Shown here: positions 44,402 through 54,057 of the stretch, in pieces
Numbering within the stretch: the stretch's first letter is position 1
Layout: each line of letters opens with the position of its first letter
From: Solirubrobacterales bacterium
GTDB lineage: Bacteria; Actinomycetota; Thermoleophilia; Solirubrobacterales; 70-9
Assembly: GCA_021155855.1 (NCBI GenBank)
Contig: JAJNAZ010000003.1
Span: forward strand, 58,436-122,435
Reading direction: 5' to 3'
Length of the DNA stretch: 64,000 bases
Translations under genes and position numbers: made by a program
Notes under the pieces: model-generated
Told to the model about the DNA's origin: nothing
What the model saw: the letters and a program-made list of their open reading frames with translations, nothing else
Databases searched by the model: none

Positions 44402-45226
44402 CTAACCGCGCCGCTCCGCCTTGGCGGTTTCGCGACGCTCGACCTTGGCCAGGTACTCCTCCTCGGGCGCGCCGCCGATCGCGTCGCGCACTCCCTCCTT
44501 GAACCGGTCGGTGCGACGATCGGGGCGAAAGCGCTTCTCGGCCTTTGCCTGCTTGCCGGGGTTGCGCTCGGCGTAGAAGCGGTGCGCCCAGGGCGAGTCC
44601 GGCTTGCCGATCCGGCTGGCGCCGTAGATCGCCAGGGGAAAGAAGAAGAAACCGACCATCGCGTGTACGAGGCGATGCTTGAGGACGCAGATCGCGACGC
44701 AGCCGAACAGGATCAGCGCCGCCACGATGCTCACGACCAGGTCGCCGGCGCTGTCGTCGTCGATGTCGAACGGGCGCACCCCGAGCAGCACCAGGCCCAA
44801 CGCCGCGACCGCGATCACGGTCGCGTCGACCGAGGCGCGGCCCTGCTTGGCCCAATAAACGTCGTCGAGGTAGAGCCAGAGCGCGAACTCGTCGATCGTC
44901 AGTCCGATCCCGACCCCGAACAGAAAGGCGCAGATCTCGTAGATCGGGCTGACCGCGAAGCCGGCGAAGCTGATCGTCCCGGCGGCGATCATCAGCACGA
45001 TCCCGAAGACGAGGTGATGGACGTGCACGCCGCTGTCGCTGACCACGCTTCCCGGCCACCAGGTCACCCGGGGGCTGCGCATCATCCGGGTCGAGAAGCG
45101 GATGAAGGCAAACGAGACCACGAGCCCGGCCAGGACCAGGAACAGCCACTGGCGATCGTGCTCGGTGAGCTGGTGGGTCCAGAAGTCCGAGAAGATCGAG
45201 GCGTTGGAGAGTGCGCCGGCGATCAC
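44402..45226 (-). CDS. Multi-pass membrane protein with HVHH motif
   Basis: A 274-residue protein starting at GTG 45226, overlapping the deacetylase stop (GTGA). Six or so helices; the His-rich HVHHLVFGIVLMIAAG could bind metal. The C-terminal ~70 residues are basic and soluble (NPGKQAKAEKRFRPD). It belongs to the envelope operon 49264 to 44402 and has no assigned family. An overlapping longer frame is rejected because it reads Arg-rich noise upstream. Confidence 0.75.
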   Translation of the reverse strand: MIAGALSNASIFSDFWTHQLTEHDRQWLFLVLAGLVVSFAFIRFSTRMMRSPRVTWWPGSVVSDSGVHVHHLVFGIVLMIAAGTISFAGFAVSPIYEICAFLFGVGIGLTIDEFALWLYLDDVYWAKQGRASVDATVIAVAALGLVLLGVRPFDIDDDSAGDLVVSIVAALILFGCVAICVLKHRLVHAMVGFFFFPLAIYGASRIGKPDSPWAHRFYAERNPGKQAKAEKRFRPDRRTDRFKEGVRDAIGGAPEEEYLAKVERRETAKAERRG

Positions 45227-45942
45227 TGCGCCACCAGCTCGGGCACGGTGACGAAGCGATAGCCGTCGGCGCTGAGCTTGCGCAACGCGTCCTCGGTCGC
45301 GGCCACCGAGTTCGAGCGATCGATCGCGGGCCCGGTGTGCGAGCCGTCGTGCAGGAGGATCACGTCGCCCTCGATCGCCCGCTGGGCCCGGCGCGCGATC
45401 TTGCCCTCGGTGGCCGTGCGGCGCCAGTCGTAGCAGGTCACCGACCAGGTCACCGGGACGTAGCCGGCGGCGCGCATCGCCCGCAGGGTGCCGGGGCGGC
45501 GGCGCCCGTACGGGGGGCGCATCATCGCCTGGCCGTCCACCGGCGTGAACTCGACCCCAGAGGCCTCGACCGCCGCCCGGCAGCGCGCGAGCTCCTCGGT
45601 GACCCCCGCCGTGGAGAGCAGCGGCATCGTCGGGTGGGTGTGGGTGTGGTTGCCGATCGCGTGCCCGGCCGCGTGGAGCTCGCGGATCAGCTCGGGCTCG
45701 CGCTCGGCCCAGCGGCCGATGAGAAAGAAGGTCGCCTTGGCGTCGTAGCGCTCGAGTACCTGCATCAGCTTCGGCGTGTGCGCCGGGTTCGGGCCGTCGT
45801 CGTAGGTGAACGCGATCTTGCGCTCGCCGCTGCGCGAACGGCAGATCGTCGCGCCGTACAGCTGCGAGGTCGGCCACTGGCCGTGAAAGACACAGAACCC
45901 GGCCGCCCCGAGCACCGCAGCGCCCGCTCCAACTCGCTTCAT
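45223..45942 (-). CDS. Polysaccharide deacetylase (NodB domain)
   Basis: A 239-residue exported deacetylase. A short N-terminal hydrophobic segment (GAAVLGAAGFCVFHG) is followed by the NodB motifs FTYDDGPNP, HTHTHP (zinc), RPPYGRRRP and ILLHDGSH. It is a close, compact relative of chitooligosaccharide/peptidoglycan deacetylases. Both ends overlap neighbouring genes by four bases, so it is co-translated with the glycosyltransferase upstream. Confidence 0.92.
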   Translation of the reverse strand: MKRVGAGAAVLGAAGFCVFHGQWPTSQLYGATICRSRSGERKIAFTYDDGPNPAHTPKLMQVLERYDAKATFFLIGRWAEREPELIRELHAAGHAIGNHTHTHPTMPLLSTAGVTEELARCRAAVEASGVEFTPVDGQAMMRPPYGRRRPGTLRAMRAAGYVPVTWSVTCYDWRRTATEGKIARRAQRAIEGDVILLHDGSHTGPAIDRSNSVAATEDALRKLSADGYRFVTVPELVAQ

Positions 45943-47060
45943 CTCGCTCTCCTCCTTGCCGTTCGGCGCTCGCGCCGAAGCTCCCGCGGCTGGGCGGCGA
46001 CCGCCGCGCCGGCGCGCTCCTCAACCGTCTGCAACGTGACCGCATTGCCATCCTGCCGGTAGCCGGCAAGAGCCTGCTCGAACTCCTCCAGCCGGCCGAG
46101 GAAGCCGTCGAGCACCTCCGGCGTCACGTCGGGTGCGCAGACCCCGTAGCCGTCGCGCTCGAGGTAGCGAGCGTTCATCAGCTGCTCGAACTGACCGTGC
46201 AGGGGCATCGCCAGCACCGGCTTGCGAAGGTAGACCGCCTCGCTGAGCAGCGAGAAGCCGCCACCGGCGACCACCCCCCGCGCCGTTCGGAGGTCCTCGA
46301 CGAAGCCCTCGTTCGACCGCGGCCGGAACTCGAGGTTCCCGTCCACCTCGCCCTCCTGGGGCCCGCCGCGCATCCCGTACACCCGACATGGCATCCCGCT
46401 CGCCCGCAGCGCCTCGTTCAGGGCGGGGTCGCCGCCGGAGTAGACGACCAGATGGTCGCCGCGCTCGGGGGTAGCCGACTCGATCTCCGGGCGAATGATC
46501 GGCGGCACCAGGGTGGTGCCGCGGCGCGCGATCGGCGGGCGGAAGAAGGTGGTGACCAGGTACTCGACCGCGCCCGGGACCATCGAGCGGGTCACGGCAC
46601 GGGCGAGCAGGAAGTCCTCGCGCTCGCTGCCGATGATCTCCTCGTCGTGGTGGCAGCGGTCGAGCATGTTGATGTTGTCGACCGCGATCATCGGGGTGCG
46701 GGTGGTGCGGGCATAGACGCCCGAGAGCGGCTCGAAGTCGGTGATCACGGCCTCCGGGCGCCAGGTCTTGTCGACCACCTGCACCCAGTTGTGGACCGTG
46801 TCCGGCACCCCGCGGCGCGCGTTGCGCACGTTCTGGACCACGGTCGCCCAGCGGTGGATCTCGCCCTCCTCCATCGCGAACGTCGGCCCGAACACCTCGT
46901 CGACCCGAGGCAGGCGATCGGAGAGATAGGCGAAGGCGGCGCCGGAGGCAACCACGCGGACATCATGCTCTGAGAGCAGCGAATCGATCACCACCCTCGA
47001 GCGGGTCGCGTGCCCCATGCCCTCTCCGTTGACGCCGTACAGGATCCGCATCGCCCTCAC
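45939..47060 (-). CDS. UDP-glycosyltransferase-like protein
   Basis: A 373-residue GT-B-fold protein. The N-terminus MRILYGVNGEGMGHATRS has the Gly-rich first loop, and the C-terminal donor motif is GGGFSLLSEAVYLRKPVLAM followed by HGQFEQLMNARYLE, as in the MurG/MGT-like family. The donor and acceptor are unknown. It sits in an overlapped operon with a deacetylase, so a role in surface glycan or glycolipid assembly is inferred. Confidence 0.88.
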   Translation of the reverse strand: MRAMRILYGVNGEGMGHATRSRVVIDSLLSEHDVRVVASGAAFAYLSDRLPRVDEVFGPTFAMEEGEIHRWATVVQNVRNARRGVPDTVHNWVQVVDKTWRPEAVITDFEPLSGVYARTTRTPMIAVDNINMLDRCHHDEEIIGSEREDFLLARAVTRSMVPGAVEYLVTTFFRPPIARRGTTLVPPIIRPEIESATPERGDHLVVYSGGDPALNEALRASGMPCRVYGMRGGPQEGEVDGNLEFRPRSNEGFVEDLRTARGVVAGGGFSLLSEAVYLRKPVLAMPLHGQFEQLMNARYLERDGYGVCAPDVTPEVLDGFLGRLEEFEQALAGYRQDGNAVTLQTVEERAGAAVAAQPRELRRERRTARRRAR

Positions 47061-49264
47061 TCCGTCGTTCGCCTGCGCGCGGCCTTGATCCTCTCACGAT
47101 TGAGCTGCTCGACCGAGTCGACGAGGTCGGCGAGGTCGTAGTGGTCGACCGCGATCAGGCTCACCGGAAGCCCCCGCTCGCGCGCGCAGCGGCGCGCCCG
47201 ATCGAGGATCTCCTTGCGAGTCTGGAAGTCGACGTTGGCGCCGCGCCGCGGCGGGAAGACGTCGGCCCAATGGTTGAGCATCAGCATCGGGCTGCCGCGG
47301 TCGCCGCGGTTGAGGTCGCAGCTGAGCTCGTCAGGCTCGGTGGCGCCGAGCGGGGTGTCCTGGACGAAGGAGAACCCGTCCAGATACCAGGGGACGCTCC
47401 CGTCGGCGTCGCGCTCGGTGAATACGATCACGCGGCGGTCGTCGCGCACGAGCTCGCCCAGGGTCGGCAGCGGAGCGCCGCGCTCGATCGTCGCGACCTG
47501 ATCGATCAGGCCGGCCTCCTCGAACACGCTCTCGATCTCGGCGGGCTCGACGTAGGGCTCGATGAACAGGATCACCACCTCGCCCGGGTTCGCGTCGAGG
47601 AAGTCGCGGATCACCTCGAGCTCGTCGACCATCCGCACCGCGCCCAGCTCGCAGACCGAGTGGCAGAGGAAGACCTCCGCTTCCCCGCCCCCCTGCCCCC
47701 GCAGCCCGAGGCTGCCCGCGAGTCGCTCGGCCGCAGCGAGGATCTTCGGCGGCAACGAGCTGGCGACCCGGTTTCGGTCGCGTTGCTCGGCCTCGAAGTC
47801 GGTCCGCACCCTCCCCTGCGCACCCGCTACCCCCCAATGCGGGTCGATCAGGAACAGCCTGATCCCGTCCTCGAGCTGGCGCTCGATCGTGTGGCGCTGG
47901 TTGGAGATGAACCAGCCCGGGCTGTCGGCGGCGGAGAACGAGTTGTGGGTGCCGGCGAACACCGCCTCGTTGAGGCGCAGGTCGCAGGCGGCGACCGACC
48001 CGTTGCAGCCCCCGGGCGGGGACGCGGCCGCGCGTCGCTCGCCCGCGTCGCCAGAGGTGAAGGCGATGACCGCGACCGCGGCGGCGACCACAACCGCACC
48101 CGCGATCAGGCCCGCGCGGGCGAGCTCGCGCTTGCGCCGGACGCGGCCCTCCCCCGGGACCGTCTCCGGCGGCTGCAGCAGGAGCAGCAGCTCGCCGGCG
48201 CCGAAGTAGACGAGGTAGGCGCCGGCCAGCAGCCCGATGATCGCCACCGCCTGGTCGGCGTCGAGGGCGAGCAGGAACCCGGCGGCGATCGCGGCGACCC
48301 CTCGCAACACCCTCCCCGCGGTCGTTCGGGGGCGCTCGGTTAGCCGCCGGCGCACCCGCATGACGGGGTCCTCGGTGCGTTCGGGATCGAGCGCCGCCGC
48401 CGCTCCGGCGACGACGAGGCCGCCGAGGGCGAGCAGCAGCGCCCAGCCGAGCAGGTCGCCCAAGAAGGCGTCGATGATCCCGCCGACCGCGCCCTGCACC
48501 TGCTCGTCGGTGAGCTCGTCCTCCCCTCTCGAGCCGGCCACCACCCGCGCCCGCAGCACGATCAGGGCGATCGCCAGCACCGTCCCGGCGACCGCGATCG
48601 CGAGCGCCGCCCGGAGCACGCCGGCTCGCCGGTCGGGTGATGCGACGACCGACGCGATCAGCGCCAGCACCGCGAGCAGGGGCGCGACGATCCCGAGCAG
48701 CCGGATCTCGTCGGCGACCACCAGTGACTGCTTGGCGAAGTCCTGGCGCCCGAGCTTCGCCAGCTCGACGTCGACGCCCTCGGGGATCTGGTCGGCGAGC
48801 TTCGGCTGCACGGACTGGAGCGCGAAGCGAACGATCTCGATGCTGTCGGCGAGGTCGACCGCGACGTTGCGCTTGTCGCGCACGAACAGCAGCCGGTTTG
48901 CCTCCTCGGCAGCGGTGCGGAAGACCTCGCGAAACTGCCGCGTGTCGACGACGGTGTCGACCACCGACTCGAGCAGCGGCCGCGCCGCGACCAGGTCCGC
49001 CGATCCGCGCTCGGCCAGCTGAACGACGATCTCGGTCGCGACCACCTCACGGACCTCGTCGTCGGCGAGCGCCTCCGCGGCGTGATCGGCGAAGCCCTGC
49101 TGGTCGATGATCTCGGCGCGCGCGTAGAGCAGAATCGCGCCCAGCAGCACGAACACACCGCCGAGGACGGCGAGGACGATGCTCGCCGTCGATCTCCCGC
49201 GAATCGGCCAGCGACTCGCCGCCTGATCCGAACCCGCTTCCATCCGGCTCCAGCCCCTTCCCAC
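47057..49264 (-). CDS. Membrane protein with PI-PLC-like phosphodiesterase domain
   Basis: A 735-residue protein (start 49264; ATG 49243 is an alternative). The N-terminal half has an initial helix, a ~150-residue extracytoplasmic loop and a cluster of four to six helices (to about residue 395). The C-terminal ~310 residues are PLC-like: first catalytic His in AVFAGTHNSFS, second in VFLCHSVCELG, and LFIEPYVEP on the TIM-barrel strand. It would cleave phosphodiesters of lipids or envelope polymers outside the membrane. It is the first gene of the minus-strand envelope operon. Confidence 0.85.
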   Translation of the reverse strand: MGRGWSRMEAGSDQAASRWPIRGRSTASIVLAVLGGVFVLLGAILLYARAEIIDQQGFADHAAEALADDEVREVVATEIVVQLAERGSADLVAARPLLESVVDTVVDTRQFREVFRTAAEEANRLLFVRDKRNVAVDLADSIEIVRFALQSVQPKLADQIPEGVDVELAKLGRQDFAKQSLVVADEIRLLGIVAPLLAVLALIASVVASPDRRAGVLRAALAIAVAGTVLAIALIVLRARVVAGSRGEDELTDEQVQGAVGGIIDAFLGDLLGWALLLALGGLVVAGAAAALDPERTEDPVMRVRRRLTERPRTTAGRVLRGVAAIAAGFLLALDADQAVAIIGLLAGAYLVYFGAGELLLLLQPPETVPGEGRVRRKRELARAGLIAGAVVVAAAVAVIAFTSGDAGERRAAASPPGGCNGSVAACDLRLNEAVFAGTHNSFSAADSPGWFISNQRHTIERQLEDGIRLFLIDPHWGVAGAQGRVRTDFEAEQRDRNRVASSLPPKILAAAERLAGSLGLRGQGGGEAEVFLCHSVCELGAVRMVDELEVIRDFLDANPGEVVILFIEPYVEPAEIESVFEEAGLIDQVATIERGAPLPTLGELVRDDRRVIVFTERDADGSVPWYLDGFSFVQDTPLGATEPDELSCDLNRGDRGSPMLMLNHWADVFPPRRGANVDFQTRKEILDRARRCARERGLPVSLIAVDHYDLADLVDSVEQLNRERIKAARRRTTE

Positions 49265-49356
49265 GCTCGCTGGACCAGACCCTACCTCCCTCTCCGTGAT
49301 CAGAGGACCGGGCGGGTTGGGATCGACCCTGATCCTGACCGTGGCAAGCTCTCTGT

Positions 49357-49974
49357 ATGCGTCGCTGGGGGATCCTCGTCGCGGGAGTCGCCGTCTTCGT
49401 CGTGGTCGCGAGTCAGATCCTCGTGCCGAGCCTCGGCGAGCGACGGGTCGAGGACCGGCTCACCGAGCGCGGCGGGTCGGCGGAGGTGACCCTGGGCGCG
49501 TTCCCGGCCGTCCGGCTGCTGTTCTCCGACGGCGAGCGCTTCGAGGTCGAGGCGCGCGATCTCGATCTCGCCCTCGACCAGGAGGCCCGGGTCTTCGATC
49601 GGCTCGACGGCTTCTCGCTGGTCGAGGTCTCGATCGAGGACTCGGTCGCGGGCCCGTTCGAGCTCGACAGCTTCCGGCTCAGCCGCGAGGGCGGGGGTCC
49701 CTACCGCCTCGTCTCCAGCGGCGTCACTACGGTGAGCGGGCTCGTCGACGCGGGGTTCGAGACCGTCGAGCTGCCCGGCGAGTCGCTGGCCGACCTGATC
49801 CTCAACCAGCTTTTCGGCGAGGCCGACGACGCCGAGGTTCCGGTCGAGCTCGACGCGGAGCTGACCAGCGAGGACGGCCGGGTACGGGTCGTCTCCGGCG
49901 GCGGCACCGTCGCCGGGTTCGAGACCGGGCCGCTGGCGGAGCTGATCAGCTCGGCGATCGTCGTCCAGCTGTGA
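49357..49974 (+). CDS. DUF2993/LmeA-like lipid-binding protein
   Basis: A 205-residue product with a signal or anchor helix (GILVAGVAVFVVVASQILV) and a beta-rich body. LGERRVEDRLTERGGSAEVT followed by FPAVRLLFSDGERFEVEARD matches the DUF2993 (LmeA) family, implicated in mycobacterial lipoglycan synthesis. It diverges from the envelope operon with a ~90-base shared promoter region. Confidence 0.85.
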   Translation: MRRWGILVAGVAVFVVVASQILVPSLGERRVEDRLTERGGSAEVTLGAFPAVRLLFSDGERFEVEARDLDLALDQEARVFDRLDGFSLVEVSIEDSVAGPFELDSFRLSREGGGPYRLVSSGVTTVSGLVDAGFETVELPGESLADLILNQLFGEADDAEVPVELDAELTSEDGRVRVVSGGGTVAGFETGPLAELISSAIVVQL

Positions 49975-50091
49975 GCGCCCGGAGGTCGACGGGCTCGTCT
50001 ACGAGGTCCCCGGCTCGGGACCGGCGGTGCTGCTCATCCACGAGGGGATCGGCGACCGCGCGATGTGGGACGCGCAATGGGAACGCTGGCA
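49973..50091 (+). pseudogene. N-terminal fragment of an alpha/beta hydrolase
   Basis: The frame GAG CGC CCG reads RPEVDGLVYEVPGSGPAVLL then HEGIGDRAMWDAQWERW, a typical alpha/beta-hydrolase N-terminus. A GTG at 49971 overlapping the previous stop is out of frame by one base. Homology stops near 50091; the matching C-terminal part is at 50727. Confidence 0.7.
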
Positions 50092-50218
50092 CTCGAGGCG
50101 CGTTAGCACAATCGCCATCCGACCGGTCACTGTCAGGACCCATAAGAGGCGACGCGCATCCGCAAATGAGACGCGCGTCACCATCGCCTCACCGTACTCG
50201 GCTACTTCTGCCTTTCGG

Positions 50219-50653
50219 CTACTCCTCGTCGTCCTCGACGAACTGGCAGGTGCCCTTATCCCGAAAGACCTCGTCGCCGTTTGGCTTTCTGCGCTCGATG
50301 GACTTCACCTTGCCGAACAGACCACCGGGTCCGACGACGTTGATGTTGACGGGGATCGTGAAGTTGTGACGAATCCCGCCGACCAGGCGGTAGACGGTTC
50401 CCTCCCCATCCATCGCTCTCACGTCGCGGTTCACGAAATTGCCGATGTCCCGAACGCGCCCGGAGGGGAGCTCATGCTCGTGGATGCGGCCCACAACCAG
50501 CCCGCTCGAGACCGTGAGCACCGTGCCGTCGCAGGCGATCTGGTCACCAACCGGCGACAACACCTCCAGCTCCGGCCGGTCGGCGATGGCGATACCGGGA
50601 AGGCTCGCGCCGACGACGCAGGCAATCAGCGCAAGCGACAGACGCGCCTTCAT
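50219..50653 (-). CDS. Small secreted protein of unknown function
   Basis: The 144-residue product starts at ATG 50653 with a strong AAAGGAG site. The signal peptide (LSLALIACVVGASLPGIAIA) ends near AxA. The mature part is beta-rich (ELEVLSPVGDQIACDGTVLT, RLVGGIRHNFTIPVNINVVG) with two cysteines that could form a disulfide and an acidic C-terminus (DDEE). Two pieces of an alpha/beta-hydrolase gene flank it, so it was probably inserted there. Confidence 0.7.
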   Translation of the reverse strand: MKARLSLALIACVVGASLPGIAIADRPELEVLSPVGDQIACDGTVLTVSSGLVVGRIHEHELPSGRVRDIGNFVNRDVRAMDGEGTVYRLVGGIRHNFTIPVNINVVGPGGLFGKVKSIERRKPNGDEVFRDKGTCQFVEDDEE

Positions 50654-50726
50654 GCTGAATCTCCTTTCGTCCCCGCTGTTTCGCGAGCGATGATCCCGCG
50701 ATCCCGAGGCGATTTCAAGGTAGGGC

Positions 50727-50880
50727 GCGGAGATCGAGCCCGCCGAGCTCCAGCCGCCGGCGGTCGGGCAGCTCGCCGACGTGCGGGCGCCGACGCTCGT
50801 GGTCATCGGCGAGCTGGATCAGCCGAGCGTCACCGCGGGGGCCGAGGCGATCGCCGCCGGCCGGTCCGAAGCCGAGCGCT
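50727..50880 (+). pseudogene. C-terminal fragment of an alpha/beta hydrolase
   Basis: The plus strand reads EIEPAELQPPAVGQLADVRA then PTLVVIGELDQPSVTAGAEA, the acid-residue strand of an alpha/beta hydrolase, and then degenerates. With 49973-50091 it accounts for both ends of one gene; the ~150-residue middle is missing. Confidence 0.65.
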
Positions 50881-50928
50881 CGGGCGATCGCGCTCTCGGC
50901 CTCGCCCGGCCCAGCCCTTTGCAGCGGC

Positions 50929-53919
50929 TCACTCGCTGGTCTCTGAGACGTGGGCCCCCTCGATGTCGACGTGGGGGAGCCACCGGTCCGCCCACTCCGG
51001 CACCCACCAGCTCCCGCGGCCGGCGAGCACGAGGATGGCGGGCGCGAGCGCGAGCACCGACAGCGCTGCGAGCGCGACGCCGACGGAGAGCCCGACGCCG
51101 AACTGCTTGACGGTGGGATCGCCGTTGAGGATGAAGCTGGCGAAGACGGAGATCATGATCAACGCCGCCGCCGCGATCACCTTGCCGCCGGCGGCAAGGC
51201 CGGCGCCGATCGCTTCGCGTTCGTCGCTCGCGCCTGCTCGGTGCTGCTCGATCTGACTCATGAGGAACACCTGGTAGTCCATCGAGAGGCCGAAGAGGAC
51301 GGCGAACATGATCAGCGGCACGAAGCTCGCGATCGGATCCGTGCCGCTCGCGGTGTCGAGACCGACGAGGCCGATGCCCCAGCCCTCCTGGAAGCAGAGG
51401 GTGACGACCCCGAACGCGGCCGTGACCGAGAGCACGTTCGCGATCGCCGCCTGCGTGGAGACGACCACGGAGCGGAAGGCCGTCGTCAGGACGACGAAGC
51501 CGAGCCCGACGACGGCCGCGATCACCAGCATCAGCCGGTCGGAGATCCCGGCGGCAAGATCGACGTAGCTCGCCGTGGTACCACCGACGTGGGCCTCGAC
51601 GTCGGTTCCCGCGGTCGACTGCGCGATCACGTACTCGCGGACCGTTGTAACCAGATCGGCCGTCTCGGTCGCCGCCGGGGCCGTGGTCGGGATCACGGTG
51701 AATACGGCCGCGTCGCCCGCTCTATTGAGCTGCGGGGGTGACACCAGGTCGACACCGCTTGTCCGGCTGAGCCCTTTCTGGACCTTCACCAGTCGCGGGT
51801 CGGTGGCCTTCTTGTCGCCGCCGGCCCTCGTCAGCTCCTTGGTCAGCTCGTCCTGGAGCTGTTCGGCCTTCTTCTGCTGGCTCTTGGCCTTCTGCTGCTC
51901 GGTCTCGAGCTCCGCCTGCTGCGTCTGCAGGTTCGCCGCCTGAACCTGGGCCTCGGCCGCAGCCTGATCGAGCTCCTGCTTGCTCTGCCCGAGCGTGAAG
52001 GCCTCGAGCGCGGCGGCGCCGGCCGCGCTCGCCAGCGCCTTCCCCTGCTTGCCGAGGGCCGTCGCCTGCTCGCGCAGCCGGGTCGCCTGCTGCGCGACCT
52101 TCCTCGCGCGAAGCTCGTTCGCGTTGCGTGCCTCGCGGACCTGGGAGAGCTCGGTTCGGAGCGCCGCCTGGCGCGACTGAACCGCGGCGAGCCGGCGCTC
52201 GAGACGGTCGCGTTCTCGAGGCCTGTCTGCTTGCGCGAGGCGGTTCCGGATCCGATCCTCGATCTCGCGGAGGGCACCGAGCCGCGCGTGAAGCTCCGCC
52301 TCCTCGGTGGCGAGTTTTGCGCCGCGGCGGGCGATCGGCTTCGCGTCGGCGACCAGCTCGTCGAGCTGGCGCCTCAGTGTTCGGCGGGTCGCGAGCTCGT
52401 CTCGCTGTCGCTCGAGCTTGGCGCGCTGGGCACCCAGCGCGGCGCCCTGCGCCTCGAGCGCCGCCTGCTGGTCCTCGAGCGAGGCCTGTTCAGCCTCGAG
52501 CGCATCAGCCTGGTTGCTGAGCTGCGCCGCCTCGGCCTCGCCCTGCTGCTGCTCGGACTCGAGCTTTGCCTGCAGGCTCTTCGCCCGCTTTAACTGTTGC
52601 ACCACCTCGGGGTCGGGCTTCGCGGGCGTTCCGAGCTCGACGCCGACGATCAGAGGGCCGTTGTAGCCGACGCCGAATCCGGTCGCCATCAGGTCGTAGG
52701 CCGTGCGCTCGGTGGTCGACTTCGGCGTCGCCCCGACGTCCTCCTGGCCGAGCTCGAGAGAGAAGACCGGCACGATCAGCGGCAGCAGAATCGTCATCGT
52801 GATCGCGATGCACCGCCACGGATGTCTGGTGACAAACCTGCCCCAAGCGGCCCAGGCACCCGCGCCGGGCGGCTTGGCCGCCGGCCGCAGGAAGGCGGGC
52901 ACCCGGAGCGAGTCGATGTGCCGGCCGGCGATCGAGAGCAGTGCCGGCAGCCACGTGATCGAGGCGAGGACGGCGGTGACGACCGCGATCGCCGCCGAGT
53001 AACCGAGCGTCGTGACGAGCGGGATCCCGGCGATGAACAGGGTCACGAGGGCGATCACGACGGTGCTGCCCGCGAACACGATCGCAGTTCCCGAGGTCGC
53101 CACCGCGGTCGCGACCGCCTCGTCGATCGGCCGTCCTTCGGCGCGTTCCGACCGGTAGCGGGAGACGAGGAAAAGCGCGTAGTCGATCCCGACGCCGAGG
53201 CCGATCATCGTCGCCAGCGTCGGCCCGATCGACGGCACCGGTGCGACATTGGCGAGCAACCCGATCAGCGAGAGCCCGGCGAGGAGTCCGAAGATCGCGG
53301 AGAGGATCGGCATCCCCATGGCCACCAACGTGCCGAAGGTGAAGGCGAGGATGATCATCGCGGCGGTCAGGCCGACCACCTCGCTGCTCTCCGTCTCGGG
53401 CTCCGAGAGCTCGCTGCCGATCGAGCCTCCGGCGGCCACCTGCATGCCGGCCTTGCGGGCGGGTGCCGCAGCGTCGAGAACGGATGACGCGATGTGCTCG
53501 GTCAGGTCGGCGCTGCCGACGTCGAGCAGGACGGGTATGAACGCGGTCCGCTTGTCCTTACTGATTTGCGAGGCGTGCTTCTTGCCGTATGGGCTCGGTG
53601 CGCTGTAGACGTGCTTCAGCGCCTTGATCGCCTGGTGCGAGCTCTTGATCGCTTCCTCGTTCGCGGCGTCCGTGACCCTCCCGTCGCGGGTGTGGAAGAC
53701 GATCGGGTTGCTGCCGTACTGCTGCGGGGGAAAGCGCTCGCTGAGCAGATCGGTCGCTGCCTGGCTGTCGGTGCCCGGAAGCTCGAGGTTGTTGGAGGTG
53801 TTGCCGCCGAAGGCGCGGAACGAGGCCACGAGGGCGATCACGGCGACGATCCAGGCAGCGGTGACGATCCACCTGTGACGAGCGGTGAAAAGCCCGAGTC
53901 GAAAGAGCTTCCGTGCCAT
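50929..53919 (-). CDS. MMPL-family RND transporter with a long coiled coil
   Basis: A 996-residue MMPL/RND protein with two six-helix halves. The first half has the GLGVGIDYALFLVSRYR motif and the second VLFGLSMDYQVFLMSQ. Between helices 7 and 8, residues ~440-700 form a heptad-rich, Gln/Glu/Ala-dominated coiled coil (QQQGEAEAAQLSNQADALEA and similar). Usual MMPL proteins have a globular loop of ~150-250 residues there. Members export lipids or siderophores, mainly to the envelope. No accessory genes identify its cargo. Confidence 0.88.
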   Translation of the reverse strand: MARKLFRLGLFTARHRWIVTAAWIVAVIALVASFRAFGGNTSNNLELPGTDSQAATDLLSERFPPQQYGSNPIVFHTRDGRVTDAANEEAIKSSHQAIKALKHVYSAPSPYGKKHASQISKDKRTAFIPVLLDVGSADLTEHIASSVLDAAAPARKAGMQVAAGGSIGSELSEPETESSEVVGLTAAMIILAFTFGTLVAMGMPILSAIFGLLAGLSLIGLLANVAPVPSIGPTLATMIGLGVGIDYALFLVSRYRSERAEGRPIDEAVATAVATSGTAIVFAGSTVVIALVTLFIAGIPLVTTLGYSAAIAVVTAVLASITWLPALLSIAGRHIDSLRVPAFLRPAAKPPGAGAWAAWGRFVTRHPWRCIAITMTILLPLIVPVFSLELGQEDVGATPKSTTERTAYDLMATGFGVGYNGPLIVGVELGTPAKPDPEVVQQLKRAKSLQAKLESEQQQGEAEAAQLSNQADALEAEQASLEDQQAALEAQGAALGAQRAKLERQRDELATRRTLRRQLDELVADAKPIARRGAKLATEEAELHARLGALREIEDRIRNRLAQADRPRERDRLERRLAAVQSRQAALRTELSQVREARNANELRARKVAQQATRLREQATALGKQGKALASAAGAAALEAFTLGQSKQELDQAAAEAQVQAANLQTQQAELETEQQKAKSQQKKAEQLQDELTKELTRAGGDKKATDPRLVKVQKGLSRTSGVDLVSPPQLNRAGDAAVFTVIPTTAPAATETADLVTTVREYVIAQSTAGTDVEAHVGGTTASYVDLAAGISDRLMLVIAAVVGLGFVVLTTAFRSVVVSTQAAIANVLSVTAAFGVVTLCFQEGWGIGLVGLDTASGTDPIASFVPLIMFAVLFGLSMDYQVFLMSQIEQHRAGASDEREAIGAGLAAGGKVIAAAALIMISVFASFILNGDPTVKQFGVGLSVGVALAALSVLALAPAILVLAGRGSWWVPEWADRWLPHVDIEGAHVSETSE

Positions 53920-54057
53920 AAGATTCGCTCCGCGGCCCGAGTCTAAATCTGCTCACACGGTCAGAGTTGGACCCACTCCGCGATCCGCCCTCCGATCATC
54001 CCCCTGGAGGAGGTGCGAGGCGTTGCCGATGATCTCAGGTGGATCGGCGTCGCCGCT

